Source: CAZGXI01 sp964529715 (GTDB lineage: Bacteria; Chloroflexota; Anaerolineae; Aggregatilineales; Ch27). Taken from it: a stretch of 64,000 bases of DNA. The stretch is from contig CAZGXI010000016.1 of the NCBI GenBank assembly GCA_964529715.1, positions 39,579 through 103,578 on the forward strand, written 5' to 3'. Below the pieces are notes generated by a model. That model made no database searches. It was not told where the DNA came from and saw only the letters and a list, made by a program, of their open reading frames with translations. A program made the translations under genes and the position numbers. Positions within the stretch are counted from its first letter, which is position 1; each line of letters opens with the position of its first letter. Shown piece by piece: positions 24,401-32,576 of the stretch.

Positions 24401-25552
24401 TTTGCCGATCAGGCTGCCATCGCTTTTGAAAATGCGCGGCTCTATCAGGAGACGCGCCGCTATGCCGCCGACCTCGAACGGCGTGTGGCAGAGCGGACCG
24501 CCGACCTTCAGCGAGAGCAGGCGCAGCTCAAGGCCACGCTGGACGCGATGGGAGACGCCGTGATCGCTGCCGACCTGAACGGGCAGGTCGTGATGGCGAA
24601 TCCCCTGGCGCGCGCCCTGCTGGACGAAGCGCCGCCCGATGCGGATCTGCTTCCCCGCTTGCAGATGGTCATCGCCCGGCTGTCTGGCACGCTGCGCGCC
24701 ACCTATACCGAACTGCTTCAGGTGGGCAACACCGTGTTCCAGGCCAAAGCGGCCAAAATAATGCAGGCCGACCGCGAAGCGGGTGCGGTGGTGGTGCTGC
24801 GTGACGTGACGCGCCTGCAAGAACTGGACCGCCTTAAGTCGCAGTTTGTCCATAATGTATCCCATGAACTGCGCACACCGCTGGCGAACATCAAACTGTA
24901 CCTGTCGCTGCTGCAAAAGGGCCGCGCCGACCGCCGCGAGAGTTACCTGGAAGTGATGCAGCGCGAGACGGCCCGCCTGGAACGTCTGATCGGCGATCTG
25001 TTGGACCTGTCGCGTCTGGAGGCAATGGGCCGCTTGCGCCGTTGGGAAGAGGTCCATGTGCCCGTCCTGATCGAGCAGGTTGTGCAGAACAATATGGCCC
25101 TGGCGCAGGCCCACCAGGTGAACCTATCTTCTGCCGTCGAAAGCCCTGCAGCGCCGCCGTTGCTAGGCAACCGCGATCAGATCATCCAGATGTTAACCAA
25201 TTTGGTTGCCAACGCCCTGGCTTACACGCCTGAAGGTGGCTCGGTTATGTTGCGCAGCTGCTCTGCCCAGTTGCCATCTGGTGCGGCGGCGGTGGTGATC
25301 GAGGTCAGTGATACCGGCATTGGCATTCTGCCGGAAGACCTGGAGCACATCTTCGAGCGGTTCTATCGCGGTGGCAATGCCGGAGACGGGCATATCCCCG
25401 GCACGGGCCTGGGGCTGTCGATCACGAAGGAAATTGTTGATCTGCATTATGGTACAATTGAGGTAGAAAGTGTAGTCGGCCAGGGGAGCACGTTTCGTGT
25501 GACACTGCCGTTAAACCCGCCCAAGGACTCAACCGTTGACCTGGACGACTGA
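21494..25552 (+). CDS. CHASE4-HAMP-PAS(3)-GAF-PAS sensor histidine kinase
   Basis: 1352 aa. TM1 is at about 8-30, an extracellular CHASE4-type sensor at about 50-255 (LRDWAHWDATYRFIQD is the CHASE4 hallmark), TM2 at about 273-295 and HAMP at 296-350. Three closely similar PAS domains start near 392, 522 and 689, each opening with LRTLIDSLPDYVYVKD or LRTLIDNLPDYVYVKD. GAF spans about 822-982, followed by a short PAS near 1015-1110. HisKA contains SHELRTP with His1124, and HATPase has DTGIGI and GTGLGLSI. It autophosphorylates on His1124. The receiver-kinase gene follows after 11 bp, so they form one signalling unit. Coiled coils link the PAS domains. Confidence 0.93.
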   Translation: MTLRIKALLMIGLTLVGLIGALLVASQMILLRSFADLEEQYLRRDLQRAVNAIAGQANTMTISLRDWAHWDATYRFIQDARQTYVAENLADATLINLQVGLMVFVNASGDVVFTKAVDLVREQETALPAGLDDYLTAASPLLNYADETDDVQGLLLLPDGPYLVVAMPVLTSEEQGPPAGVLIWGRPLDAAWVAALSASLSLSLSMRVFDDPALPDDFRQAGLSLQSSTAIHPLNSHMIAGYILFPDIAGNPALILRVETSRSIYAQGQTSLFYFLLALLVAGLVQGAIMMVLLEKTVLARLIRLGASVRWIGANRDFAARVHIHGADELADVGNTVNDMLAALQESQEALRRAHENLEELVAERTADLSAANLLLQEQIAERQQAEDSLSRERRLLRTLIDSLPDYVYVKDTQGRFLLTNVALACYLFGLPAPENAIGKTDFDFFPPDLAERYRADEQELIRSGQALINREEPSLGWQGQQSWVLTTKVPLYDSAGNISGIVGVGRDITLRREIEEALARERRLLRTLIDSLPDYVYVKDTQSRFLIANVQTAKGMGAASPDDLLGKTDDDFYAPVYARRYRADEQEVIRSGLPLVNREEPVPDQQGNVRWFLTTKVPLRDPQDGVVGLVGVSRDITPLKQAEEELRRAHDELERRVEERTAELSQANAILTEQVAERQRAEEALAQERNLLRTLIDNLPDYVYVKDRQSRILLNNVAHACHLFGLASPEEAIGKTDFDFFLPEQAEQFYAIEQAVMRSGQPMLDVEEPCIDRLGNLRWMLTTIVPLRDGRGDVIGLVGVSHDHTERKRSEAALQASEAAEREQRVLAEALRDTAAVLGSTLDLTEILDRILDNVDRVVPFNSGGIGLVEEDTVRLVRCRGYTPAFQEEMMALRLPVSAVPYIRQIVETGRAVVFPHFKDQFPEMASLWAESYIAAPFQVGGQVTGFVSLESTTPGFYNETHADRLQAFADQAAIAFENARLYQETRRYAADLERRVAERTADLQREQAQLKATLDAMGDAVIAADLNGQVVMANPLARALLDEAPPDADLLPRLQMVIARLSGTLRATYTELLQVGNTVFQAKAAKIMQADREAGAVVVLRDVTRLQELDRLKSQFVHNVSHELRTPLANIKLYLSLLQKGRADRRESYLEVMQRETARLERLIGDLLDLSRLEAMGRLRRWEEVHVPVLIEQVVQNNMALAQAHQVNLSSAVESPAAPPLLGNRDQIIQMLTNLVANALAYTPEGGSVMLRSCSAQLPSGAAAVVIEVSDTGIGILPEDLEHIFERFYRGGNAGDGHIPGTGLGLSITKEIVDLHYGTIEVESVVGQGSTFRVTLPLNPPKDSTVDLDD

Positions 25553-25563
25553 AGGAGGAATGT

Positions 25564-26691
25564 ATGACGCAGAAAGCTACACTGTTGGTCGTCGAAGACG
25601 ACATCCATTTGCTGCAAGGGATTCGGGATATTTTGGAACTGGATGGCTATGGCGTCATTACTGCCTCCAGTGGGGTTGAGGGCCTGGATGTGCTCAGCCG
25701 TCTCCCGACGGCGCCCGACCTGATTATTTCCGACATCATGATGCCCCGGATGGACGGCTATCAGTTCTTTGACGCCGTGCGCGCCAAAGAGGAGTGGACC
25801 GAGGTGCCGTTCATCTTTCTGACGGCCAAAGGGGAGAAAGCCGATGTCCGGTTGGGCCGAAAATTGGGGGCTGACGATTACATCGTCAAGCCGATGGACC
25901 CCGATGATCTGCTAGTGGTGGTGGAGGCCAAGCTGCGGCGGCGCGATCAGCTTCGTCAGCGCTTCGATGGGCGTGTGTCAGATGTCAAACGCAACATCCT
26001 CACCATCCTCAACCACGAATTCCGTACCCCACTGACCTATGTGGTTGCTTACGCCGACATGCTCAACCGCGACGCGGACGAATTGGGCGCCGAGGAGATG
26101 CGCGTCTTTTTGCATGGCCTGGACGCAGGCGCGCAGCGGCTCCGCCGTCTGGTGGAGAACTTCATTATGCTGGTGGAGTTGGAGACCGGCGAGGCCGGGC
26201 AGAACTTCTCCTGGCGCAAACGCTCCATGACCGACATCCGCCCGTTGTACCGCGAGGTGATCGGCCAGTTGCAGGCCATGGCCCAGGAGAAGAGCATCAC
26301 GCTGGTTAATGAGGCGCCGGAGCAGGTTCCTGCTTTTCAGGGCGATTACGAATATCTGCGCACGGCCCTGTTCCATCTGGTGGAAAACAGCATTAAGTTT
26401 TCCGATAAGCCTGGCGTTACGGTGGAATTGAAGGCCAGCTACGACGACGCCGAACTGTACCTGATCGTCGAGGATCACGGGCGGGGTGTGCCGGAAACCG
26501 AACTGGAAAACATCTGGCAGCCGTTTTACCAGATCGACCGTCAGCAGCACGAGGACCAGGGCGCAGGGGCCGGCCTGGCGATTGTCAAGGGTGTTGCCAG
26601 CCTGCATGGCGGCAGGACCGAGGTCCAGAGCACGTTCGGCGTGGGTAGCCGCTTCAGCATCGTGCTGCCGCTGGGCAAGCCGGGAGGCTAG
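25564..26691 (+). CDS. Response-regulator receiver fused to a histidine kinase
   Basis: 375 aa. The receiver domain is residues 1-125 with phospho-acceptor Asp57 (DLIISDIMMPRMDGY) and the conserved Lys (DDYIVKPMDPDDL). HisKA lies near 140-210 (NHEFRTPLTYVVAYADML, His151), and the ATPase core follows at about 255-370 (ENSIKFSDKP, DHGRGVP, GAGAGLAIVKG). It is soluble. It could receive phosphate from the upstream kinase and pass it on, but no DNA-binding output is present in this window. Strong Shine-Dalgarno GAAGGAGG. Repeat element B follows 14 bp after the stop. Confidence 0.92.
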   Translation: MTQKATLLVVEDDIHLLQGIRDILELDGYGVITASSGVEGLDVLSRLPTAPDLIISDIMMPRMDGYQFFDAVRAKEEWTEVPFIFLTAKGEKADVRLGRKLGADDYIVKPMDPDDLLVVVEAKLRRRDQLRQRFDGRVSDVKRNILTILNHEFRTPLTYVVAYADMLNRDADELGAEEMRVFLHGLDAGAQRLRRLVENFIMLVELETGEAGQNFSWRKRSMTDIRPLYREVIGQLQAMAQEKSITLVNEAPEQVPAFQGDYEYLRTALFHLVENSIKFSDKPGVTVELKASYDDAELYLIVEDHGRGVPETELENIWQPFYQIDRQQHEDQGAGAGLAIVKGVASLHGGRTEVQSTFGVGSRFSIVLPLGKPGG

Positions 26692-26705
26692 ACGGCACTG
26701 TTTCC

Positions 26706-26916
26706 GTTAGCTGACCCAATGTGCAGGTTTTGAGCGCCGGGGACTCAAGCGCCCGGTTACGGATATAAAGTTCCCTGAAGTGGACTGACATCTGCCGTTT
26801 CGGCCCGCATCTCAGTCCGCTTCGGCGAACTTTGCGGGCTTCGCCAGGGGGGAACCCCCGGCGACCGGGGCAACCATGGTCGTTTTTTTTGAAACCTGCC
26901 CAGCGTGTCAGCTTAC
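26706..26916 (-). mobile_element. MITE-like element, copy B (inverted relative to A)
   Basis: 211 bp. The left end GTTAGCTGACCCAATGTGCA (26706-26725) continues AGGTTTT-like, and the right end (26891-26916) is its imperfect reverse complement. Internal blocks run in the reverse order of copy A: CCGGGGACT, then GAAGTGGACT, AGTCCGCTTCGGCGAACT and CCAGGGGGGAACCCCCGG. It lies 98 bp before the PspA gene. Translating its right end gives a false N-terminal extension (FFETCPACQLT) for that gene. Confidence 0.72.
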
Positions 26917-27013
26917 TGTCCGCCTGCGGTCAGTGTCAGGATGGGGCAAGTGTGCTACCATACAACCAGACCGTCGGCTTGCATCCGCACGAAATATAGG
27001 GAGGACTTTGGGG

Positions 27014-27709
27014 ATGGCCCAGTCGCTTTTTGAGAAGATCAACACGCTGATTACTGCCAACTTGCACAGCATGGTGGATCGCGCTCTGGAGGCTAACTCG
27101 GTTCAGGTTATGGACGAGTATATCCGCCAGTCGGAGCGCAACCTCGACTCGCTCGAAGACTCGGTGGCGACCATCGGCGGGACGGTGAAGACCCTTAAAC
27201 GCAAATATGACGAGTTTGCCGCCGCTGCCGAAAAGTTGGACCGCGACATCGACCTCCTGCTGACCAAAGGCAAGAATGAACTGGCGGCGGCAGCCCAGGC
27301 TGACTACAACACCAAGCAGCAGCTGGCTCAGGAATATTATGAGCAGTGGCAGCAGCAAGAAGAGCAGTACCGCAAGATGATGGACATGAAGCTCAAGCTG
27401 GAAGCCAAGCTCACCACCATCAAACAGGAGCGTGAGCAGGTCAAGGCGTTGCTTGAGCTGGCCGAGGCCAAGCGGGTGACGACCCGCACGATCAAGAGCC
27501 TGGACGATCTGGCCGGTGTGGGCGACGAGGACGTGTCTCGCGTGGCCGACGCCATTCGCGCCCGCCTGGACCGCGAGGACGCCAAGATGGAAATGGCAAC
27601 TTCCCGCCTGGCCGAGCAGATCGACGAGGCGGTGGGCTACAGCGAAGTCGAATCCCAGCTAGAAGAGCGTCGCAGGCGCCTTAACCTTACGTCAGGCCAG
27701 GGTCAGTAA
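27014..27709 (+). CDS. PspA/IM30-family membrane-stress protein
   Basis: 231 aa, long coiled-coil throughout (about 25-205), beginning AQSLFEKINTLITANLHSMV as in PspA/Vipp1. The start at 27014 is preceded by GGGGA. In-frame codons upstream to 26876 come from repeat element B and are rejected. PspA proteins form ESCRT-III-like assemblies on damaged membranes. Downstream lie a zinc-ribbon/TPR membrane protein, a membrane coiled-coil protein and an NfeD protein on the same strand, which supports an envelope-stress module. Confidence 0.88.
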   Translation: MAQSLFEKINTLITANLHSMVDRALEANSVQVMDEYIRQSERNLDSLEDSVATIGGTVKTLKRKYDEFAAAAEKLDRDIDLLLTKGKNELAAAAQADYNTKQQLAQEYYEQWQQQEEQYRKMMDMKLKLEAKLTTIKQEREQVKALLELAEAKRVTTRTIKSLDDLAGVGDEDVSRVADAIRARLDREDAKMEMATSRLAEQIDEAVGYSEVESQLEERRRRLNLTSGQGQ

Positions 27710-27741
27710 TCTGGCTACAGGACATTGCCTGGGCAGGTAGA

Positions 27742-27787
27742 GGGCCGCCGACGGGTGGGGCAAGTCACCTTGGGCGGCCTTGCTTTT
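27742..27787 (+). terminator. Possible terminator after pspA
   Basis: GGCCGCC (27743-27749) pairs with GGCGGCC (27773-27779) around a loop with a smaller internal GGGTG/CACC stem, followed by TTGCTTTT. The loop is long, so it may only partly terminate. Confidence 0.4.
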
Positions 27788-27816
27788 GGGCCGAAAAGCA
27801 TAGCCCCTAGAGGAAC

Positions 27817-29235
27817 ATGCCGATGCCCGCCGACGCCGACCTACATCCATCCTCGTCGCCCCAGGCTGATCTGCCCGAAACGGATGGCACGCTGCCGCAA
27901 GGCCAAAGCGCGGACGCCGGTGCGTTGGACGATCTGCTGGCTGCTATGCGACCGGAGCACCGGGCGTTGTTTAGGATGGCGCTGGCTGCTTATGACGCCA
28001 ACAGCCTCGATACGGCCCAACGGCTGGCGCTGCAAATCCTGGCGCAGGACGACCACGCCGCGCCGGCCTGGCTGCTGCTCAGCTACATCGAGCCGAACTG
28101 GTATGACCAGATGCAATGCGCCGAAAACGCTCTGGCCGTCGCGCCAGACCTGGAAGATGCGCGCCTGCGCGTGCAACAGGTGAAGGAGCAGTATCTTCCC
28201 GCTTCGATTGGACGCCCCTACAGCGTGATCCCGGCGGTCAAAGAAGCGCACCGCGAGGCAATGGAACGCTATTTCCGCGAGGGGGCGCTAGAAGCTGCCG
28301 TCGATCCGCTGGACGACCCGAACCAGTGTCCGTATTGCGGCGTGATCAATGGCCCCCGACGCAGGGTGTGTTCCAATTGCCACAAGAGCCTGCGCCGTTT
28401 GCGTCCGGTTGTGCAAGACCCCAGCGGCGCGCTACGCATGGCCTGGATGCTTAACTTCGGCGCCGTGGTGATGGTGTGCCTGCAACTGCTAACGCCGTTG
28501 ATCTGGGCGTGGTACATCCGGCTGCCGGACCGAGGCTTCGTGGACATAATCTTCGATCAGTACACGGCTGTCGTGATCGCCGGGCCGGTGCGCCAGGTGA
28601 TGACGCCGGAGCTGTTTCTGCTGCTGCTGGTATTGGGTGTGTTGCGCGTGGTGTTGTTGATCGTCGCGCAGGTGGCGCTACGTTTCCGCTTTGCGTGGGG
28701 CTACTACTTCGGCGTGGGCCTGTTCGGCTTTGAGACGGTGTGGGCCTTGTTCGCGGCAGGGGTGCAGTGGACCGGTGTGATCATTGCCGGGCTGAGTGCC
28801 CTGGTCGCCGTGAGTGGGTTGATGAGCCTGGTTGTGGCAGCGGAGAACTTCCCGGTGGTGTGGGAGCGGTATCGTGTCCAGCCGGATGAGCGGCTCAAAA
28901 GCGCGCGGGCGCATTGGGAGCGTGGGCGCGAACACCAGCGCGCCGGGATGTGGGCATTGGCGCTGGCGGAATATCGCGCCGCTGTGGCCGCTGCGCCCAA
29001 CCGCGCCGATTACTATAAGTCGCTCGGCATCGGGTATAATCGTTTGGGACACCTGGACCGCGCCCTGCGCGCCCTGGAACAGACGCAGCGCCTGGACCCG
29101 ACCGACCTGGAAGTGGCGACGCTGGTCGAGCGCCTGCGCGCGCAGATGCAGGCACAGGCGGCGAGCCGGCAGGCGATTGTCCCGTTGCAGCCGCAGGGTG
29201 ATGCGCCGCCTCGAGAATCAGGACAGCAGCCATGA
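27817..29235 (+). CDS. Zinc-ribbon membrane protein with TPRs
   Basis: 472 aa. A soluble N-terminal helical-repeat region (about 35-125), a zinc ribbon at about 170-192 (CPYCGVINGPRRRVCSNCH), about four membrane helices between 205 and 345, and C-terminal TPR-type helices at about 355-440 (RGREHQRAGMWALALAEYRA, then YYKSLGIGYNRLGHLDRALR). TPRs suggest partner binding in the cytoplasm. AGAGGAAC precedes the start at 27817. The next gene overlaps by 4 bp. No enzymatic motif is seen. Confidence 0.8.
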   Translation: MPMPADADLHPSSSPQADLPETDGTLPQGQSADAGALDDLLAAMRPEHRALFRMALAAYDANSLDTAQRLALQILAQDDHAAPAWLLLSYIEPNWYDQMQCAENALAVAPDLEDARLRVQQVKEQYLPASIGRPYSVIPAVKEAHREAMERYFREGALEAAVDPLDDPNQCPYCGVINGPRRRVCSNCHKSLRRLRPVVQDPSGALRMAWMLNFGAVVMVCLQLLTPLIWAWYIRLPDRGFVDIIFDQYTAVVIAGPVRQVMTPELFLLLLVLGVLRVVLLIVAQVALRFRFAWGYYFGVGLFGFETVWALFAAGVQWTGVIIAGLSALVAVSGLMSLVVAAENFPVVWERYRVQPDERLKSARAHWERGREHQRAGMWALALAEYRAAVAAAPNRADYYKSLGIGYNRLGHLDRALRALEQTQRLDPTDLEVATLVERLRAQMQAQAASRQAIVPLQPQGDAPPRESGQQP

Positions 29236-30065
29236 GTGACGATCAAGATGTCAGGGTCAAAGATCAGCTTCGCAGCCGCGCCTGGGGCGCCATGGTAACC
29301 GACGCCTTCTGGCGCTGGGAAAGTGCAATCATCATCGCGTTGACGATGATCCTGTTCGTGCTGGTCAGGCCCGAATGGGAATGGTGGCAGCAATGGTACT
29401 GGCTGGTGGCAGGCGCGCTGGCCGAAGTGGCATTCGTTGTTGCGCACGTTACCGACCCCCAGGCAGCCCAGCAGGCGGTGGAGCGGATGTTCAGCGAGAA
29501 GTATGACCCCCGTGACATCCGTAACCGCGTGGCGCGCCAGCGGATGCAAAAGGCGCTCGAATACCGCGCTGAGATCGCCCGTCTGGTCAATACCCAGTCC
29601 GGCGCGTTGCAGGTCAGCATGAAGCAGACGCTCGACGAGATCGACGACTGGATTGAGAACATCTACCGTCTTGCCAAACGCATGGACTTGTTTGAGGCCA
29701 ACAACATCATCGAGCAAGACATGCGGCGCGTGCCGACCGAACTACAAGCCCTGCAGAGCCGTCTCAGTGTTGAGCGGTCGCCGGTGGTGCGCGCCGAGTT
29801 GGAGCAGGCCTTGGCGGTCAAGCGCCAGCAGATGGAAAATCTTCAGGCGCTGGCGGATAACATCCGGCGCGCCGACATCCAATTGGATAACACACTGGCG
29901 GCGCTGGGGACGGTCTACGCACAGATGCAGGTCATCGACACGAAAGACGTGGATAGCGCCCGCGCCCGTCGCCTGCGCGAGGAAATCCGCGACGAGGTCT
30001 CCGGCTTGCAAGATACGATTCTGGCGATGGAGGATGTGTATTCCAACCGCCTGACGGCATCGTGA
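29232..30065 (+). CDS. Membrane-anchored coiled-coil protein
   Basis: 277 aa. Two hydrophobic helices (about 29-48 and 55-75) are followed by a long helical coiled-coil region from about 95 to 270. This resembles PspA-like partners in overall form but shows no recognised family motif. The ATGA overlap with the previous gene indicates translational coupling. It is likely a scaffold in the same envelope module. Confidence 0.75.
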   Translation: MSDDQDVRVKDQLRSRAWGAMVTDAFWRWESAIIIALTMILFVLVRPEWEWWQQWYWLVAGALAEVAFVVAHVTDPQAAQQAVERMFSEKYDPRDIRNRVARQRMQKALEYRAEIARLVNTQSGALQVSMKQTLDEIDDWIENIYRLAKRMDLFEANNIIEQDMRRVPTELQALQSRLSVERSPVVRAELEQALAVKRQQMENLQALADNIRRADIQLDNTLAALGTVYAQMQVIDTKDVDSARARRLREEIRDEVSGLQDTILAMEDVYSNRLTAS

Positions 30066-30138
30066 ATTTCTGGATAGCTGCATCACGGTGGCTAGGGGGC
30101 CATCTGTGCAGCGCCTTTGTACTGATGGGAGGTGGGCG

Positions 30139-30798
30139 GTGGGCGATCTTCTCTCCCTGTTCGATCCGATCCTGGAGCCGAACCTGCTTTACATCATCCT
30201 GATCGGTGCAGCCTGGCTCGCTGTGGTGGCGATGTTTATCCCCGGCACGGGTTATTTTGAAGTGGCGGCGGTTGCCGGGCTGCTGTTGGGCGTTGGCGGG
30301 GCGATCTCGCAAGGCGCAAACGCCATTGGGCTGGCGCTGCTGGCGCTCTCGTTTGGCCTGTATGCCCTGGCGGTGCTGCGCCTGCTCCTGTTGGCCCAGG
30401 CCGGGGGCGACCTGGCCTCTTGGCGACGCATGGCGGTCGCGCTGGGGGTAATCGCGGCGCTGATCCAGGTGGCGGGCGGCCTGGTGCTCTTTGTGGATGT
30501 GCCCGGCGTTTCGCCCTGGATCGTGCTGATCCTGGCGCTGATCTCGCTGGCAGTGCACCGCTGGATGCTGACACCTGCTGCTGTCGCGTTGCGCCCTCCG
30601 CCGCAGACGGGTAGTGAGGCGTTGATCGGGGCGCAGGCAGAGGTGCGCGGCGCGCAGCCGACCCCCGGCCGGACGGCGATGATCTACCTGAACGGGGAAC
30701 TGTGGCAGGCAGTGGCCGATCTCCCCCTGGCCGAAGGCGACCGGGTTGAAGTCATCGGGCGGGAGGGGATGCACCTGCGCGTGCGTAAGATCGAGTAG
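30139..30798 (+). CDS. NfeD-family membrane protein
   Basis: 219 aa from GTG 30139, chosen because GGGAGGT ends 5 bp upstream. A GTG at 30088 has no ribosome site. About five membrane helices (residues 15-140) precede a C-terminal OB-fold (about 155-219: EALIGAQAEVRGAQPTPGRT ... GDRVEVIGREGMHLRVRKI), the NfeD1b arrangement. NfeD proteins work with flotillin/SPFH or PspA-type proteins in membrane quality control; PspA lies 2.4 kb upstream on the same strand. No SPFH gene is present here. Confidence 0.82.
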   Translation: MGDLLSLFDPILEPNLLYIILIGAAWLAVVAMFIPGTGYFEVAAVAGLLLGVGGAISQGANAIGLALLALSFGLYALAVLRLLLLAQAGGDLASWRRMAVALGVIAALIQVAGGLVLFVDVPGVSPWIVLILALISLAVHRWMLTPAAVALRPPPQTGSEALIGAQAEVRGAQPTPGRTAMIYLNGELWQAVADLPLAEGDRVEVIGREGMHLRVRKIE

Positions 30799-30914
30799 AG
30801 CAGCTCTTTGCCGCCAGAGGCGGGTCTGTCGAAAGGCGGTGGGCGCGCTCCACCGCCCGAAGTGCCCGGTTGCGCCTGTAGGGGGTGGTTGGTGACTGCC
30901 TCCGACTGTCGTTC

Positions 30915-31406
30915 ATGCTGATGGTCGAACCTTCAACCTATCGCATTGTCCGCGCCACCTGGCGCGATATTCGCGCTGTGCGCCGCCTGGAAGTTATTGT
31001 CTTCCCCAAGGACGCCTATGCCTACCTGGAGTTATGGATGCTGCTGGTGTGGCCCGGCGGCGTGAATCTCAAGGCGGTTGCGCCAGACGGTGAACTGGTC
31101 GGGTTTGTCTCCGGCGGCAAGATGGCGGGCGGCGGGCGGACCTGGATTATCACGCTAGGCGTACACCCGGAGCATCGGCGGCGCGGCCTGGGGCGGCGGC
31201 TGCTGGAAGCCTGTGAAGCGCGCCTGTCTAGCCCGACGATCTACCTGACTGTGCGCGCCAGCAACGCCCCGGCCATCTTGCTCTATGAGCAGGCGGGCTA
31301 TCGGCGGTCGTGCACTCGTCCCGGTTACTATCCCGACGGCGAGGACGGCATCGAGATGCGCAAGGATCGCCCGTCAGCGCAACCGTCCACGCGGTCAGAT
31401 GGATAA
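30915..31406 (+). CDS. GNAT-family N-acetyltransferase, RimI-like
   Basis: 163 aa from ATG 30915; GTG 30885 and ATG 30921 are alternatives and no clear Shine-Dalgarno decides. The acetyl-CoA loop is GVHPEHRRRGLGRRLLEA (R-R-x-G-x-G/A pattern), followed by YLTVRASNAPAILLYEQAGY as in RimI-type N-alpha-acetyltransferases. The substrate (a protein N-terminus or a small amine) is unknown. It stands alone between nfeD and a secreted protein gene. Confidence 0.85.
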   Translation: MLMVEPSTYRIVRATWRDIRAVRRLEVIVFPKDAYAYLELWMLLVWPGGVNLKAVAPDGELVGFVSGGKMAGGGRTWIITLGVHPEHRRRGLGRRLLEACEARLSSPTIYLTVRASNAPAILLYEQAGYRRSCTRPGYYPDGEDGIEMRKDRPSAQPSTRSDG

Positions 31407-31508
31407 AGCGGCGAGGACTTTTTACACACCGTTAACGAGTCTGCATTGATCCGGCAGCAAGTTGCTCCTACACTGGTGTTGAACGTTGGAAATGAAGAGG
31501 GGCAAACC

Positions 31509-31988
31509 ATGAAACGCATCGTTCACTTCATCTTGATCATCGCAGCTGCTGTCCTGACGTTGTTGCCACTGGCGACGGCAGGCGCGCAGGGGACGCAGGT
31601 CACGCTTACGCTGACCGAGGCGCAGCTCAACAGCGCCTACCGCGTTGTCAGCCCGCGCTATCGCAGTGTGTCTAACGTCGCCGTTGATTTACAGCCGGGG
31701 CAGGTCAGCCTGGCCGCTACCATCACGTTCCGCAACGGCCAGGCGTTGACCACCGTCTCAGTGTGGACGCCGACCGTGAGCAATGGCCGCATCACCTGGA
31801 CACTGGTCAGCCTGACTGCCAACGGGCAGGCGGTTCCGCAGAACCTGGTCAGCGCCGTCTCTAACGCCGCCCGCGCAGTGGTGCAGCAGACCGTGCAACA
31901 GGCCCTGCGGACGCAGGTATCGGGACGGTACACGGTGACGGAGATCGTCATTACGGAAAACGATCTGACCATCACCGCTACGCGCTGA
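31509..31988 (+). CDS. Secreted protein of unknown function
   Basis: 159 aa. The start at 31509 gives a Sec signal peptide (KRIVHFILIIAAAVLTLLPL, cleavage near AGA-QG) and follows AGAGGGG by 7 bp. The mature part is a small beta-rich domain with LTLTEAQLNSAYRV and paired strands, resembling LolA- or DUF-type lipid or cell-surface binding folds only in general shape. No family is claimed. Lies alone, convergent with the phosphodiesterase gene. Confidence 0.7.
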   Translation: MKRIVHFILIIAAAVLTLLPLATAGAQGTQVTLTLTEAQLNSAYRVVSPRYRSVSNVAVDLQPGQVSLAATITFRNGQALTTVSVWTPTVSNGRITWTLVSLTANGQAVPQNLVSAVSNAARAVVQQTVQQALRTQVSGRYTVTEIVITENDLTITATR

Positions 31989-32081
31989 GTGTTTGCCACC
32001 GGGCAGTTGAGCAGCGACAGACATCACGTTGCCGCTGCTATGCTTGCCGGCTTCCTCTGATGGGGTGAGGGGGAGGGGGCG

Positions 32082-32576
32082 TCAGTCGCCGATCTGGACG
32101 AACGTCACCGTGTCGGCGGACAGGTCTACGATGGCGGCGGAGCGCGGTCCCACGCGCCGCCCGCCCAGCGCGCCGGGGTTGACCACGCGCGTCCGCCTGA
32201 CGCGCTCATCGCGGCGGCGGTGGGTGTGGCCGTGAAACACCCAACGGTACTGCTGGCTCTCGATCAGGGCTTGTAGGGCCTCGTCGTCCTGCCCGTGTGT
32301 CAGGGCGATGGTCGTGCCGTCCAGCGTCAGTGCATACATCGGGCGGGGCGGCGGCGCACCGATGGCGCGTGCGGCGGCGATCAGCCCGGCGGCGTCCTCG
32401 TCTCCATTGCCCAGCACAAAGGTGACATCCCACCCGGCGAACAGCGGCATGAGTTGAGGCCGGGTGATGTCGCCGCAGTGCAGCAGGGTGGTGATCTCCT
32501 GCGCGCGGAAGATGTCTAACGCGGCCTGGGTGTTGGCCGCGTTGTTGTGTGTGTCGGACAGGAGGCCGATTCTCAT
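32082..32576 (-). CDS. YfcE/MJ0936-type phosphodiesterase
   Basis: 164 aa from ATG 32576 (MRIGLLSDTHNN). Longer upstream frames overlap the nitrilase gene and are rejected. The metallophosphoesterase motifs are complete: DTH, GD (LHCGDI), GNGD, HG (LTHGQD) and GHTHRR. Single-domain YfcE proteins hydrolyse phosphodiesters with Mn. The start and the stop of the upstream amidase gene share one base (TGATG), so the two are coupled. Confidence 0.9.
   Translation of the reverse strand: MRIGLLSDTHNNAANTQAALDIFRAQEITTLLHCGDITRPQLMPLFAGWDVTFVLGNGDEDAAGLIAAARAIGAPPPRPMYALTLDGTTIALTHGQDDEALQALIESQQYRWVFHGHTHRRRDERVRRTRVVNPGALGGRRVGPRSAAIVDLSADTVTFVQIGD

Noticed and set aside
26876..27013. 46-residue N-terminal extension of the PspA gene
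   Set aside because: Encoded by the end of repeat element B and the leader; PspA homology begins at 27014.
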